From an uncultured Schlesneria sp. (lineage in GTDB: Bacteria > Planctomycetota > Planctomycetia > Planctomycetales > Planctomycetaceae), in NCBI GenBank assembly GCA_903834925.1, contig CAILLA010000011.1, positions 1 through 64,000 on the forward strand: 64,000 nucleotides of DNA, given 5' to 3'. Shown here piece by piece: positions 1 to 9,142 of the stretch (position 1 is the stretch's first letter; every line of letters starts with the position of its first letter). The notes under the pieces are model-generated. The model saw nothing but the letters and a program-made list of their open reading frames with translations. It had not been told where the DNA came from and ran no database searches. A program made the position numbers and the translations under genes.

Positions 1-257
1 ACGTGGCCGACGCTGCTAGCGTCGGAACTGATCAGATCATGCAGTTCGTCATTCGTTAATGGTGACGTGGAATCATCTGGCAACCTGCGGCTCAGGAGAA
101 TGAGTCGAGAAATAAATTGATTCCGCATATCGACAAAGCCTTCGACACCGGACTCGACGACCCGAGATGACCGTACTTGGTGATTGAATCCGTCAAAGTG
201 AAGCCGATAACCGAGTTCACTGATGAGACGTAAATAGACCGGAAACCGGCTATTCTA
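1..257. other. Left-edge non-coding stretch with an inverted repeat
   Basis: No coding region can be supported here. Positions 7-14 (CCGACGCT) and 18-25 (AGCGTCGG) form a perfect 8-bp inverted repeat around a 3-base loop. The same CCGACGCT core recurs at 1736-1743, which suggests a dispersed palindromic repeat. The rest of the stretch shows no clear promoter or open frame. Confidence 0.5.
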
Positions 258-1724
258 GTGCCATTTCCAAACTGTCTGCATGTGAGACCACCGCAAATGT
301 TAATCGAATCACCGACGATCGCCAATTTCGGTGGGAACCTTTCTTTTGTGCCCCAAATCGTAGTGGCACCGAAATCGGAAACGGAAATCATAGAGATTCT
401 GAAGCAGTATGCCGGGCGAAAGATCCGTTCGATCGGGCGGTTGCATTCGTGGAGCGAAGCTCCGCGCGGCGACGACGTCGTGCTCGACTTGCGGCACATC
501 AATCACGTGAAAACAGAACTGCGAGAGGGACGTGTTTGGGCGACAATCGGTGCGGGCTGTCAAATTAAACGATTGCTTACCGAACTGGAGTGACAGGCGA
601 ACGTGACTCTACCGTCACTTGGCCTGATCACCGAACAAGCGATCGCCGGAGCGATCTCGACCGGCACACATGGATCGGGGAAATGCAGCCTGTCACATTA
701 CATCGCTGAGGTGCGGATCGCGTGTTACGACGTAACGACGGGCGAACCGATAATCCGTACGATTTCGGATGGGGTCGAACTAAAAGCCGCCCGTTGTTCG
801 CTGGGCTGTCTCGGAGTGATTGTCTCGGTTGGCCTGTGGGCTCGTCCGCAATATCAGGTCGAAGAATATTTTCGACGTCATGCGACGCTTGCCGAGGTTC
901 TCGCCGCAGAAGAATTCTATCCGTTACAGCAATTTTACGTCGTCCCTTGGAAATGGGACTTTTACGGGCAGCACCGACGCGAAGTGACCGGACCGCGAAG
1001 CTGGCTTGCGTCGCTCTATCGTCTCTATTTCTGGTTGACCTTCGACATTGGCATGCATCTGGTGATCATGACTCTGGTCCAATTGCTGCGATCGCGACGT
1101 GGAGTCCTCTACTTCTACCGATATCTGATGCCTTGGACCGTGATTCATGGCTGGAAAGTGGTCGACAAGTCATACGACATGCTAATTATGGAGCACGAAC
1201 TATTCCGTCATAGTGAAATTGAGATTTTTGTAAAACGCTCGCAACTGACTACGACAATCCCGTTTGTCATTGAATTATTGCGGCATTTCGGGGGTGATAC
1301 TCATGCGTTGTCATTGCCAACACAAGAACGACTGCAAACGCTTGGGATGCTCGATTCGCTGGAACGCTGTTTCGGTATCTACACACATCACTACCCTATT
1401 TGCGTGAGGCGAGTCCTACCTGACGATACGCTAATCTCGATGGCGAGTAGCGACGACGAAGACTACTACGCGATCAGCATCATCAGTTACGCTCGACCGA
1501 ACGAACGACAGGGTTTCATTCGATTCGCCGAACATTTAGCCCGAACGACGGCGGAAATCTTTCAAGCACGGCCACATTGGGGCAAGTACTGTCCCATCGA
1601 CGCGGAAACAGTTTCAAACCTCTACCCGAACCTGGCCGAATTCAGAGTGCTTTGCTCCCGTGCCGATCCTTCCGGCCGCTTCCGGAATCAGTGGGTGTCG
1701 CGTTTACTATTTGGTGAAAAATGA
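258..1724 (+). pseudogene. FAD-linked sugar-lactone-oxidase-type protein, split by one in-frame TGA
   Basis: The two halves form one reading frame interrupted only by TGA at 591-593. The first half (start ATG 258, or more likely ATG 297) has the FAD-domain signature IRSIGRLHSWSEAP and ends LLTELE. After the stop the frame continues QAN-VTLPSLGLI, then TGTHGSGK, as in FAD-binding oxidases of the VAO/PCMH superfamily related to D-arabinono-1,4-lactone oxidase. The C-terminal part keeps a full-looking ALO-like domain of about 370 residues. The intact protein would be about 475 residues, a normal family length. Such enzymes oxidise sugar lactones or polyols with covalent or bound FAD. The stop sits where the family usually has Arg or another charged residue, so a CGA-to-TGA change is the simplest explanation. 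GTG 603 could restart translation, but without the FAD-binding half the product should be inactive. A sequencing error is possible. Confidence 0.8.
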
Positions 1725-1732
1725 CCAAATGA

Positions 1733-1753
1733 CCGCCGACGCTAGCGGCTACC
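1733..1753. repeat. Dispersed palindromic repeat (CCGACGCTAGCGG core)
   Basis: The sequence CCGCCGACGCTAGCGGCTAC lies just past the stop of the oxidase gene. It is an imperfect palindrome centred on GCTAGC and shares CCGACGCT with the inverted repeat at 7-25. A partial version (ACCGCCGACGCGGT) occurs at 9044-9057. It may work as a short transcript-end hairpin or be a REP-like remnant. Confidence 0.5.
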
Positions 1754-1797
1754 AAGAGCACCGGCGAGCCCTTATTCACCGATGCGTCATCATAAAG

Positions 1798-1849
1798 ATT
1801 CCTAGGGCAAAGGCCCGTTAACCACCCCCACAGGGGAGGTGGGGTTGCG
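1798..1849. repeat. Twin-hairpin repeat, copy A (convergent gene gap)
   Basis: This 50-base segment contains GGGC-aaag-GCCC and a CCACC/GGTGG hairpin. It matches the reverse complement of 15824-15872 with about three differences. Both copies lie between convergent genes. This one separates the plus-strand oxidase from the minus-strand macroglobulin-like gene. A bidirectional terminator or a REP-type repeat are both reasonable readings; there is no strong U-tract. Confidence 0.7.
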
Positions 1850-1880
1850 TTTTAGCTTAGCCAACATTCTTTAGGGAAGA

Positions 1881-4800
1881 TTACCGTTTTGGTGGATTCG
1901 CTTCTCGTACCAACGCTCCGAATTCGTCACTCAGAATGAGGATCGAAAACTTCGTGGCCACGTCGAGGGCATTCGTGTTGAGTGACGCGAAATCGAAGCG
2001 ACCGCGTAGATCGGTGTAGCCGTCTTTGTAGAACTTGACGCTGCCGTCAGCCATCTGAGCGTAGACTTTGACGTATGCTTTGGGGACCGGCTTGCCTGTG
2101 GTCTGGTGTGCCACTTTGACTTGACCGTAATTCTCAATCACTTGCACCGTTAGCGAATGTGAATAGTAGGCTTGGGTCTTCGTCTGCCCTGCCCCGACAA
2201 TTTCGACAAGTACGTTTTTGTTGTCGAGTTCCGCAGGAAGACGAATCAGTTTCGTTGACTGCTTTCCGCGACCCGCTTCGGCGGCGTTTTGGCCTTCCTC
2301 AAAGGTTACGTCTTCAGAACGATTCGGTTTAATCGAACTGAACTGACCGCTGAAGTGCTGCACGAACGGGTTCCGGCTGAACAGCAGTTCGACATCCATC
2401 TCGTAAAAGTTGATGCGGGCTGATTTCAGGTTCTGGCTGTCGAGCTTGATCTGTTTGGATTCCACGGTGAAATCGAAGTTCGGCTCGGTCGCTGCCAATT
2501 GGGTTTGCTGCTGGTTGCGATCTTCGTCACTCACCAGCTTGGTGTCTTTCCCTTCGGCTTCGTCAAGCTGAGCGGAAATGGCTGCGAACGTTTCTCGCCA
2601 TCGATCGACGGGATGATCGGTGTACTTGTCGGCAATGCGTCGCGCTTTTTGATGATCATCGTTGAAGAAATCGAGATACGCGGCACAGTAGTCATACTGC
2701 ATTTTCGTCGAGACCTTTTCGACGTTGACCTGGGCAAACGTTGCCAACGCTTCTTCGATCCGGTCCTGAAGCAACAAATAATAAGTTACCGTCAACAGGT
2801 CATCATCGTCGAGTTTTTGCTCGTAAGAGAGTTGGTGCAACGTCTGATGGTATTGATGATAGAAGCGGTCGTTGAGAATCTGACGACGTTTGCCCAGCGA
2901 ATGGGCTCGGGCGTTGACCAGCGGTTTGTATTCGAGATGTTCGAATGTCCGTCTGGCCATTGGGTCAATCGTCAGCAGCGTGCTGGTCAGGCGACCGCCG
3001 CAGGTGTTGACGATCTGGTCTGCGATCAGGTATTCACGAGCACGTTCGGGAATATTGTGCTTCAGTGCATACGACCACAATGTGTGCTGATAGACGTGTC
3101 GCTGGGTCAGTTTTGTCACGACTGCGACGAATACTTTGGGATCATTCATCCGCCAGGCGATTCGGTCGAGGTTCACTGCGTCGATATTGTTTTTATCGAG
3201 ATACGTCAGAACGTCGTCGGTTGAACCGAATTGTGAGACATAATCCCACGAACCGGTGTCGATTTTGGTCGGCTTGTCGACAACATTCAGGCTCACTGCA
3301 GCCGTCGATGCAATTAACGTTTCATTCCGGGCCACGTGGACTGGAAACTGGGGGAACTGGCCGGCAGCAGGGAAATAGAAATGATAGTCCAGGGTCTGAG
3401 TATGATACGGCTCAAGACTGACGTGGACTGTTTTCGTTGCCAAGCTATTTAACACCGGAATGGCACCGACGGGAATTTGAAGCAGCACATTCAGCTTCTG
3501 ACGAGTCGAAGTCGGGTTCGTCACGACGACCTGACAGCCGTAGACAACCTGCCGCAAGAATTCATCGGTGACAAACTTGTCAACCTGTTCGCCAGCTTCA
3601 AGTCGAGTTCGATCACCGTAACGAAAGAAGTTCTGGCTGACGAGCACTTTGGTCGAAGCATCGGCAGCGGCCGACGGCTTGATTTCTTCGTGGAACACGA
3701 CCATTGGTCCACCTGGCGTCAGTGTCATCTTGGCACCGTCGAACTTGGTGTCGTGCTTTGGTGCCTCAAAGGGAAGATCGAGCACGGCCAGGGCCAGCAG
3801 CATTTCCGGGAAGTTCCGTGACGCTTCGGCCAGGTTTCGCGAGAGAAACGGGCCGGCCGGATCGTGCTGGGCAAAATCCTTCCAGAACGCATTGACGGTC
3901 ACCAATCCTGCATGCTGCTGGTCGATGGTCAGGTGATGATAGTTATTTTCAGCCCACTCTTTGGTCTGGTCGAGTTTACGATAGAGTTGGCGAAGCTGAA
4001 GCCCCTCTTGGACCCCGAAAAAGAGCGATTCGGATTCTGCGTGAGCTTCCATATCCTCTGCGATTCCATTCCCGTCTTTGTCGGAAGCTTTGCCGAGAGA
4101 CAGTACGCGTGTCGATTGTCTTCGTTTGCCCGCTATGAGTTGTTCTTTGACCGCGTCCGTTTCCGATCGCTTTTTTTCTTGCTTTGCACGTTCACCAGAG
4201 CCAGCTGCACCCGGCGCCGCGCGTCCAAAAAATTTAACGTCGCTACCTAGCGTCATCAACGAAGACATAGGGCCACCTGAAGGGCCACTGGCAGGGGCAG
4301 CGGCACTGGCACCCCGTTCCTCAGTCATTAACTCAACACGGTCAAACAGCTGATCGCTGGCGACCTTGATTCCCAAGGCATCTGACGTGTCCAATGAACT
4401 TCGTTTGACCGCCGTTTCAAACAGTCGGATGAAATTCTCGGTATTCGGTGGGAGTAACGAATAAAGGTCGGACACGTGGCGAGCTGCGTTCGGTCGTTCA
4501 TCCTTCAACCGCTGGGCGAGCAAAATCCGCTCGACGATATTCAGCTGCTGATACTGCCACGATTGCAGGTACTCGGACAGGTTAACTTCCAGCAGGAAAC
4601 GATCGATAAATTTCAGATCTTTTTTGTTGGCCAGGTACGGCTTGATGACCGTCTGGAAGAATTCGGGGTCTTTCTTGAACAGGAAGAACGACAGTTCGTG
4701 GCTGGCGTGTTTTGAATAGAGTGCCCGTTTCTCTTCCAGCTTCAGTTTTGGCCAATTGAGAATGAACGAGAACTCGTTCAACTTGGAGTCCTGGCTCAAT

Positions 4801-7800
4801 GTGGCATACAGGCCGTAGACCCTGGACAAGCTGTCGTATGCTTCAAACTTCGACGTCGTGATGTCATGCAGAGTAAATGTCTGGCCAACGGGAACAATGC
4901 TGATCTGTTTTTGCTGAGTGAAATGGCCTTTCGGATCAAGCCCGCTGAGAAGTCGCAGGTCCAGGATCGCCGTTTTTGGTTCGGACAATGAAACGGCGCG
5001 ATACGTGGTACTGACCGGATCGACAGCCACAACATGAATGTGCTGATGAGGCCCGATCGCGTTTTTGTCGATCTTGATGAATCCCGCATCATCCGGGATA
5101 AGGTTTGCTAAAACGATCGAGCCTTGTGCAAGAAAGTCGAGGTTGGCAAGGTTTTGAGCGGGACCCGCAGCACCCATTTCGCCGTCCCTACCGTCTATAC
5201 TTCGCATTGCACTGCTCATTGGAGCGGTTCCAGCCTTGGCGAAAGGATCGCCACCAGCGGCCTGTTGTTCGCCTGTCTCTGTCGTGCGGACAGCCCACGG
5301 GTTTAGCAGCAGTGATGGTCGTTCCAGCGTATTTCCAGGAAACTTCTTCGCATACTTGCGTTCGATGATATAACGGTACTCGTCACCGATGTTTCGTCCC
5401 GTCAGATAGACAGACTTTGCGGGAGTTTGCTGAAAAACGTACGGCTCGGTTCCGCGTACGCGGCTCAGTTTACTGAAAACGTCGTATTCAGGAACGTAGC
5501 GGCTGGCGAAGATATGCACCCGCGTGAACTTTGTCGCGTTCTTCAACTTGATACTTAAGTCATTATCACCTGGACTGATCGATTCGATCTGCAGCGGAGC
5601 CAGTCGAGGCAATTCGAGCTGTCGCACATTTCCCAAGACGAACCCGGCCAGCCTGGGACCGTCAGTGACTCGAATTCGCATCTGGGCGCCGGTGGACTTG
5701 AGCAATAGGTCATAGTCCCCCGCTGGAAGCTTATTCAGAACAACAAGCCCATCCTTCAGACTCAGGTGTTCAAAGCGGTCGGCGACATAAGACTCGTTAC
5801 GGACTTCGAGCAGCGAGAATTCGTCTCGTGTCGGTTTCAAAGCGACGTCTGCCGCTAGCAACGCTTGACTGCGGTTAAGGAACGGAACGACGATCGGCTC
5901 GCCGACTTTACCATGAACGGTCTGGAAGTAAGTGTGTGAATCACGAGGCAACTTCCAGTTCTGCTGCGTGTTTTCCGGACTGGTTGCCGTGATCAAGGCG
6001 ATGTCGGTCAATTGGCCCAGCTCAATCCGTCCTGCGGCACTCGTCTTCAAAGTCACCTGATAAACGTCTCGAAAGTCACGATGCTTGAATGCCAGTTGAA
6101 CCGGTCGCGACGGTTTCGTCTCGCCTGTTTTTCCTCGCAGTTCAATCACATACGCGTCACCAAATTTAGCGAGATGAGGCAACTCGATTTTTTCCGTTCG
6201 GTCGATTGCGTTGAGCGAAACCGAATCGCCAACAGACAGATCGATCTTCTGTCCCCCTTCACTGAGCTTCTTTGCGCGACCCGTCAACGTAAACTGAAGT
6301 GATGCCAATCGTGAAGGAACTTGAAATTCGTGGGTCGACTCACGGTCCTCGAATAATTTGAAATCGGGAATCTCTTGTGACGACGCAATTCCGTCGAGGT
6401 CCGTGGAGACGATTGTCAATTTGACCTCATCAAGCAACTTTAACGAAACGGGTGTGCCGTTCACGGTCAATCCAGCACGAACAATTAATTCGGAGGTCTT
6501 CTGCTTCAGCAACGATTCTCGATCAACGTAAAAACCCGCCGTCAGGTTGAACGTTTCTGCCTCTTGCTGGAAGAAATCGAGCGACGACAGCCCCCCTTGT
6601 GAAATCACAATGGCCTGGCGGCCTGCATTGGCAGCAAACGGTACCTGAATCGCTCCATCGGCCCCGGGCAAATATTCGTGCCCCGACAACCAGAGCGAGG
6701 CATCCTTTACTTGCTCGTTTTTCTCATTGAGAATCGTAAACACGTGTCCCACTGGGCCAGTTCGGACTATGTAACGCAATCGACCCTTCCGAATCAGGGC
6801 ACGACTGCTGCGGCCGTTTCCAATGAAATCGACAACGTAGATGCCGGGCTTTTCAAGCTGGGAGAATTCGAACCTGACGGGGACGCGTCGCAGCGGAGGC
6901 TCTTTCGACGGATAAGTCTGTTCGACGTTCGCCACCAGTCCGTCCAGGCTGATGTCCGTGTCGATTTCTTTCAATTGTGACCGGTAAAACGCTTTCGTGT
7001 TGATCTCGAACACTTTGACGATCAACGTACCGACATTTTTCAAGTACAGATCAAGCTTTACTGGTTCGTCCGGCGCGAACTGTGTCTTGTTTGTGAAGGC
7101 GAAATCGAGATCAACACGGTCTTTCAATTGTTGGAATTGGGCGGGAGGAAGTTGCGCCGCTAATTGTTCGGCATCACCCAAACCGTTGACGATCTTGACC
7201 TCGGCAAATAGTTGCTGAAGATAAACGTCATTGAGATAGGGTTCGAACTCTTTCGTGTTAGGGGCGTCAACCAGAAACGCGGCAAGATAGCTGCGGACAA
7301 GCGGTTCGTCATCGCCGATCACGGGAAGCAATGTGGCTGCGACATAGTTAGCGTTAAGATCACACGGGAAATTCTTGATGACTTCGGACTCGGCCATGCG
7401 TTTGGAAAGATAACCGACTCGTCGCGGCAGTTTCAGATATTCGACAAATCGGTCTTTGTTCAGGTTGCCGCGCTGTCGGTCGAGCACCAGACGATGATAA
7501 AGCACGTGGGCTTTTAATGAATTATGCACCGGTGCAAGTCGATTCGTGAATTTGGCAAGTCGATCGAGCCAGGCCTCGAATCGACTTGGGTCGCGTCGCC
7601 AGTCTTCGTCGGCAGCCGGCTGCAACTTTGTCAGATAGGCCAGTACGAGATTCTGATTGTTCAGCAGGTCAGGTATCGCCTTCACCAATTCTTCGAGTTG
7701 AGGAATCAGCAGTTGGCGATGGATGCCAAGCGACCCGAATCCGCCAGAATTGACGTGTTTCAGGTCATCGACGACAAGTTTAACGAGTTTTTCGTGGTCA

Positions 7801-8351
7801 GGACGCGAAAGTCGCGAAAGCAAGCTGCGGCGTTGATTTGCCCCGAGCTCGGTATCGACGAGCCAGTCAAGCGCCGTATCTTCGAACGAGTTCGTATGAT
7901 CGGTGGTGACGGCGTTGGCCCGTTTGAGATAGGCATCGCGAGAAATTAATGCGGGGTCGAGTGTCGTCGGCAGATTCGGTTCCTGGTTCAGCTCTTCCTT
8001 CTGGTGCGGGTAGTTCAGACCCAGCCGTCCTCGCAAAAACTCCAGCGTTTTTTGTGGATTCTTGTCGTAAGTGGCGAGCGCATAGCGCGTGCGAATTTCC
8101 GAGACCCGCTGTGTTTCCCCATGACGCTGGACCCAGGCCGTAATCAGGCCATCGATTTTGTCGAACTGCTCGGTCTGAAGGTAATACAGCGCGTGGTAAT
8201 AACTGAATTCTTCCGTGCCAGGGACGAGCTGTTTCAGGACGGCTGCACGATCTTTGGCGAGCACAAAATCTTCGACGAAGTCGATTTCCCCGCCGATTCC
8301 TGTGGACATCCAATTCATGGCCAATACTCCGATCAGTGCGAGGCGACGCAT
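1881..8351 (-). CDS. Giant secreted macroglobulin-like protein (2156 aa)
   Basis: The start is ATG at 8351, because AGGAG stands five bases upstream and the product then begins with a signal peptide (MRRLALIGVLAMNWMSTGIGG). A longer frame back to 8525 has no signal sequence. The N-terminal ~450 residues look helical and repeat-like. From about residue 470 there is a beta-rich segment (FAFTNKTQFAPDEPVKLDLY) typical of macroglobulin (MG) domains, followed by long MG-like and linker regions. The last ~80 residues resemble a carboxypeptidase-regulatory-like beta-sandwich (VPKAYVKVYAQ, YTDLRGRFDF). The middle has a Gly/Ala/Ser-rich stretch near residues 1400-1450. I see no GCGEQ thioester. Function is inferred only from fold: periplasmic or surface-exposed, perhaps protease trapping or envelope structure. 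It stands alone, and the cobalamin riboswitch upstream points the other way. Confidence 0.7.
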   Translation of the reverse strand: MRRLALIGVLAMNWMSTGIGGEIDFVEDFVLAKDRAAVLKQLVPGTEEFSYYHALYYLQTEQFDKIDGLITAWVQRHGETQRVSEIRTRYALATYDKNPQKTLEFLRGRLGLNYPHQKEELNQEPNLPTTLDPALISRDAYLKRANAVTTDHTNSFEDTALDWLVDTELGANQRRSLLSRLSRPDHEKLVKLVVDDLKHVNSGGFGSLGIHRQLLIPQLEELVKAIPDLLNNQNLVLAYLTKLQPAADEDWRRDPSRFEAWLDRLAKFTNRLAPVHNSLKAHVLYHRLVLDRQRGNLNKDRFVEYLKLPRRVGYLSKRMAESEVIKNFPCDLNANYVAATLLPVIGDDEPLVRSYLAAFLVDAPNTKEFEPYLNDVYLQQLFAEVKIVNGLGDAEQLAAQLPPAQFQQLKDRVDLDFAFTNKTQFAPDEPVKLDLYLKNVGTLIVKVFEINTKAFYRSQLKEIDTDISLDGLVANVEQTYPSKEPPLRRVPVRFEFSQLEKPGIYVVDFIGNGRSSRALIRKGRLRYIVRTGPVGHVFTILNEKNEQVKDASLWLSGHEYLPGADGAIQVPFAANAGRQAIVISQGGLSSLDFFQQEAETFNLTAGFYVDRESLLKQKTSELIVRAGLTVNGTPVSLKLLDEVKLTIVSTDLDGIASSQEIPDFKLFEDRESTHEFQVPSRLASLQFTLTGRAKKLSEGGQKIDLSVGDSVSLNAIDRTEKIELPHLAKFGDAYVIELRGKTGETKPSRPVQLAFKHRDFRDVYQVTLKTSAAGRIELGQLTDIALITATSPENTQQNWKLPRDSHTYFQTVHGKVGEPIVVPFLNRSQALLAADVALKPTRDEFSLLEVRNESYVADRFEHLSLKDGLVVLNKLPAGDYDLLLKSTGAQMRIRVTDGPRLAGFVLGNVRQLELPRLAPLQIESISPGDNDLSIKLKNATKFTRVHIFASRYVPEYDVFSKLSRVRGTEPYVFQQTPAKSVYLTGRNIGDEYRYIIERKYAKKFPGNTLERPSLLLNPWAVRTTETGEQQAAGGDPFAKAGTAPMSSAMRSIDGRDGEMGAAGPAQNLANLDFLAQGSIVLANLIPDDAGFIKIDKNAIGPHQHIHVVAVDPVSTTYRAVSLSEPKTAILDLRLLSGLDPKGHFTQQKQISIVPVGQTFTLHDITTSKFEAYDSLSRVYGLYATLSQDSKLNEFSFILNWPKLKLEEKRALYSKHASHELSFFLFKKDPEFFQTVIKPYLANKKDLKFIDRFLLEVNLSEYLQSWQYQQLNIVERILLAQRLKDERPNAARHVSDLYSLLPPNTENFIRLFETAVKRSSLDTSDALGIKVASDQLFDRVELMTEERGASAAAPASGPSGGPMSSLMTLGSDVKFFGRAAPGAAGSGERAKQEKKRSETDAVKEQLIAGKRRQSTRVLSLGKASDKDGNGIAEDMEAHAESESLFFGVQEGLQLRQLYRKLDQTKEWAENNYHHLTIDQQHAGLVTVNAFWKDFAQHDPAGPFLSRNLAEASRNFPEMLLALAVLDLPFEAPKHDTKFDGAKMTLTPGGPMVVFHEEIKPSAAADASTKVLVSQNFFRYGDRTRLEAGEQVDKFVTDEFLRQVVYGCQVVVTNPTSTRQKLNVLLQIPVGAIPVLNSLATKTVHVSLEPYHTQTLDYHFYFPAAGQFPQFPVHVARNETLIASTAAVSLNVVDKPTKIDTGSWDYVSQFGSTDDVLTYLDKNNIDAVNLDRIAWRMNDPKVFVAVVTKLTQRHVYQHTLWSYALKHNIPERAREYLIADQIVNTCGGRLTSTLLTIDPMARRTFEHLEYKPLVNARAHSLGKRRQILNDRFYHQYHQTLHQLSYEQKLDDDDLLTVTYYLLLQDRIEEALATFAQVNVEKVSTKMQYDYCAAYLDFFNDDHQKARRIADKYTDHPVDRWRETFAAISAQLDEAEGKDTKLVSDEDRNQQQTQLAATEPNFDFTVESKQIKLDSQNLKSARINFYEMDVELLFSRNPFVQHFSGQFSSIKPNRSEDVTFEEGQNAAEAGRGKQSTKLIRLPAELDNKNVLVEIVGAGQTKTQAYYSHSLTVQVIENYGQVKVAHQTTGKPVPKAYVKVYAQMADGSVKFYKDGYTDLRGRFDFASLNTNALDVATKFSILILSDEFGALVREANPPKR

Positions 8352-8607
8352 GTTTGCTCCTGATTGTCGTAGATGAGCTGACAATTCGAGGTGAGTTCTC
8401 TGTATAGTCTGCGAAAGAAATTCGAGTTTGACGAGTGACTGTGACGTGCGTAAAGTAATAAAGTTCCCGAAAAGTTGCCGTAATCGGTATGAGTTTGTCT
8501 TTACGCATGCTTTCGACGATTTCAATCATGATTCATCGTGAAAACCTTTTAGATCTTTGAATTCTGCCGCTGCCACGTGCGTTGTCAAACTGCGGGATTT
8601 GGATCTT

Positions 8608-8643
8608 GTGCCACTGGTTCGGAGTATTCGGAGAATCAGTGGC
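8608..8643. repeat. TTCG-loop hairpin repeat, copy 1
   Basis: GTGCCACTGGTTC pairs with GAATCAGTGGC around a loop containing ATTCGG, with one G/T mismatch. It belongs to the same hairpin family as 24696-24745, 35864-35966 and 59262-59291. It lies in the gap between the macroglobulin-like gene and the riboswitch transcript. The rest of the 8352-8750 gap shows nothing else recognisable. Confidence 0.6.
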
Positions 8644-8750
8644 TTCTCGTTCTGTCGATGTAAGAGCACGGCATGACCGAAGGTGGCTACTACAGTGCTC
8701 TTCGATTACCTCGAAAATAGGGAAGAGATAGCGTTACCGTTTTTTCTCTG

Positions 8751-8778
8751 TTGCAAATGAATGATCGCACGATACGAT
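8751..8778 (+). promoter_or_regulatory. Candidate sigma70-type promoter of the riboswitch operon
   Basis: TTGCAA (8751-8756) and TACGAT (8773-8778) are separated by 16 bases. The predicted transcription start, about 8785, falls exactly at the 5' edge of the cobalamin riboswitch. The boxes match the consensus moderately; position relative to the riboswitch is the main support. Confidence 0.45.
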
Positions 8779-8786
8779 CTGAGAAC

Positions 8787-8960
8787 GACGTGGGTGTCCG
8801 TGATCGAGTGTGTCACGGAAGAATAGGGAAGACGGTGTGAATCCGTCGCGGTCCCGCCGCTGTATCCGGGGACGAAAACCGCAAACGCCACTGAGCAGTC
8901 ATGCTTGGGAAGGCGCGGTGAGTAGTGTGATCCGGTAGCCAGAAGACCTGCCCAGATGTC
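8787..8960 (+). promoter_or_regulatory. Cobalamin (B12) riboswitch
   Basis: The core conserved blocks are all present in order: GGGAAGACGGTG, then AATCCGTCGCGGTCCCGCC-GCTGTA, GGGGACG, GCCACTG, TTGGGAAGG, and the B12 box AGCCAGAAGACCTGCC at 8938-8953. GACG-TGGG at 8787-8794 can pair with CCCAGATGTC at 8951-8960 as P1. The element senses adenosylcobalamin or a related cobalamin and usually switches expression off when B12 is plentiful. It is on the plus strand and precedes the DUF1559/DUF6580-like operon, so those genes are predicted to be B12-repressed. A candidate terminator follows at 9005-9022. Confidence 0.97.
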
Positions 8961-9004
8961 GGTTTTATCGCCAACGACTTCGCGCCGAACGGAACGTTGA
9001 TTCA

Positions 9005-9022
9005 AAACCCGGACACGGGTTT
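9005..9022 (+). terminator. Candidate riboswitch-controlled terminator hairpin
   Basis: AAACCCG (9005-9011) and CGGGTTT (9016-9022) form a perfect 7-bp stem with a GACA loop, followed by the pyrimidine-rich CTTCGT. It lies 45 bases after the riboswitch and before the first gene, where an expression platform is expected. The U-tract is weak, so control at translation initiation remains possible. Confidence 0.45.
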
Positions 9023-9142
9023 CTTCGTGCTGCACAAACACTAACCGCCGACGCGGTCAGTGAATTCGTCTCGCGAACTGAACCAACTTTTCATTCGTTG
9101 TTGACGTTGACGATGGATGCCTGTCGACAACGGAGAATTGTC

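Noticed and set aside
591-593. TGA as a selenocysteine codon
   Set aside because: Homologous oxidases have no Cys here, and I see no convincing SECIS-like hairpin right after the codon.
603-1724. C-terminal half of the FAD oxidase as an independent gene from GTG 603
   Set aside because: It lacks the FAD-binding half and continues the upstream frame exactly, so a split gene is the better reading.
2499-3224. 241-residue plus-strand frame inside the macroglobulin-like gene
   Set aside because: It is antisense to a convincing gene, has no recognisable domain and no ribosome site.
8352-8525. N-terminal extension of the macroglobulin-like gene
   Set aside because: It lacks a ribosome site and would hide the signal peptide; AGGAG directly precedes ATG 8351.
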